Source of the DNA: JBOGEN01 sp050743265 | GTDB taxonomy: Bacteria > Actinomycetota > Actinomycetes > JBOGEN01 | NCBI GenBank assembly: GCA_050743265.1 | Contig: JBOGEN010000135.1 | Span: 1-23,101, forward strand | Length of the DNA stretch: 23,101 nt | Direction of reading: 5' to 3' | Shown: piece by piece, positions 22,633-23,101 of the stretch | Numbering within the stretch: position 1 is the stretch's first letter | Layout of the letters: every line of letters starts with the position of its first letter | Notes under the pieces: generated by a model | Told to the model about the DNA's origin: nothing | What the model saw: only the letters and a program-made list of their open reading frames with translations | Databases searched by the model: none | Position numbers and translations under genes: made by a program

Positions 22633-23101
22633 GTGACGCTTCGCGCGCGCCTGTCGCTGGTGATCCTCACGGTCGTGCTGCTCCCGCTCGTGGGGGGCAT
22701 CGCGGTGGTCGCCGGTGCCGTGCCCGACGCGATGCGCAGCCAGACGATCGCCCGGCTCGACTCCTCCCGGGCCGCGGTCACGGCCGTGCTCACCGAGCGG
22801 TGCGCGCATGCCGGCTCGGCCGCACGCTCCCTCGCCCTGGCCGCGTCCACCGGGACCTCGCCGGATCCCGCGGACGCGGTCCGTGAGGTCGTCGACGGCG
22901 GGCAGGGCGACTACGCGGCGGTGCTCGACCCGTCCGGGAGCGTGCTCGCCGAGGCCGGTTCCCTCCCGCCGTCCGCGCTGCCCGCGGCCCTGTCGGGCTC
23001 CTGCAGCCTCGGCACGGGGACCGGCGACAGCGGAGCGGCGCCCGTGCTCGCCGAGAACGTCGAGGTGACAGGACGAGACGACGTCGGTCGTGCGGTCGTG
23101 G
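22633..23101 (+). CDS. Membrane-anchored sensor-like protein, cut by window edge
   Basis: An open frame of at least 156 codons runs from GTG 22633 to the end of the window without a stop. It starts with a basic turn (TLRARLS) and one membrane segment (about 8-30, LVILTVVLLPLVGGIAVVAG), followed by an extracytoplasmic region with helical stretches (SQTIARLDSSRAAVTAVLTE) and a PAS/CACHE-like piece (GDYAAVLDPSGSVLAEAG). This layout is that of the N-terminal sensor part of a histidine kinase, a diguanylate cyclase/phosphodiesterase or a chemotaxis receptor; the output domain lies beyond the window, so the class is unknown. GGAGG precedes the GTG at about nine nt. Two cysteines in the sensor region are noted (Cys57 and one near residue 127). 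Confidence 0.75.
   Translation, partial: MTLRARLSLVILTVVLLPLVGGIAVVAGAVPDAMRSQTIARLDSSRAAVTAVLTERCAHAGSAARSLALAASTGTSPDPADAVREVVDGGQGDYAAVLDPSGSVLAEAGSLPPSALPAALSGSCSLGTGTGDSGAAPVLAENVEVTGRDDVGRAVV

Overview
The window is high-GC DNA with the gene content of an actinobacterium (Actinomycetota): class II UvrA paralog, TypA, an HtrA-type protease beside an OmpR/HK pair, KhtTU-like antiporter, FmdB-type zinc ribbon, MscL with a zinc-ribbon tail, many GTG starts, and several -10 boxes placed exactly where leaderless transcripts need them. I cannot name a genus, and GC was judged by eye, not computed.

Region 1 (1-2404) is one end of a chromosomally integrated, pSAM2-like (AICE-type) or related element. 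It reads: a lower-GC hypothetical gene (minus), a possible protein tail, a MerR-like excisionase, and a tyrosine recombinase that ends about 100 bp from the 3' end of a tRNA-Arg(CCT), the presumed attachment site. The integrase keeps all its catalytic residues but carries two opposite single-base frameshifts, so it is broken as written. The other end of the element lies outside the window.

Region 2 (2500-6130, minus strand) holds a UvrA-like/DrrC-type ABC ATPase with a hairpin after its stop, a glyoxalase/VOC gene reduced to its two ends by an internal deletion, and a class I SAM-dependent methyltransferase. Region 3 (6356-11656) has typA facing an HtrA-like membrane protease; the two stop codons share one CTAG. 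Behind htrA is a histidine kinase/response regulator operon (genes overlap by ATGA), and the htrA promoter region carries GATGAG repeats 11 bp apart, a plausible site for that regulator. Region 4 (11780-14501, plus) encodes a KhtT/KhtU-like cation:proton antiporter pair and an unknown membrane protein.

Region 5 (14541-16791) contains a DUF62 SAM hydrolase, an anchored extracytoplasmic protein followed by a strong hairpin, a two-CBS-domain protein, and a 48-codon acidic protein. Region 6 (16805-22491, minus) is a run of MscL, an SAF/CpaB-like protein, MTA phosphorylase (overlapping the SAF gene by ATGA), an FmdB-family zinc ribbon, an MMPL transporter and 5-formyltetrahydrofolate cyclo-ligase. 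The fmdB gene is preceded by a recognisable promoter that runs into a near-consensus CIRCE operator (HrcA site), which is the most interesting signal I found. The window ends inside a membrane-anchored sensor-like protein (plus strand).

No rRNA, CRISPR array, complete insertion sequence or recognisable defence system was seen. No gap of more than 300 bases lacks a gene or a candidate feature.
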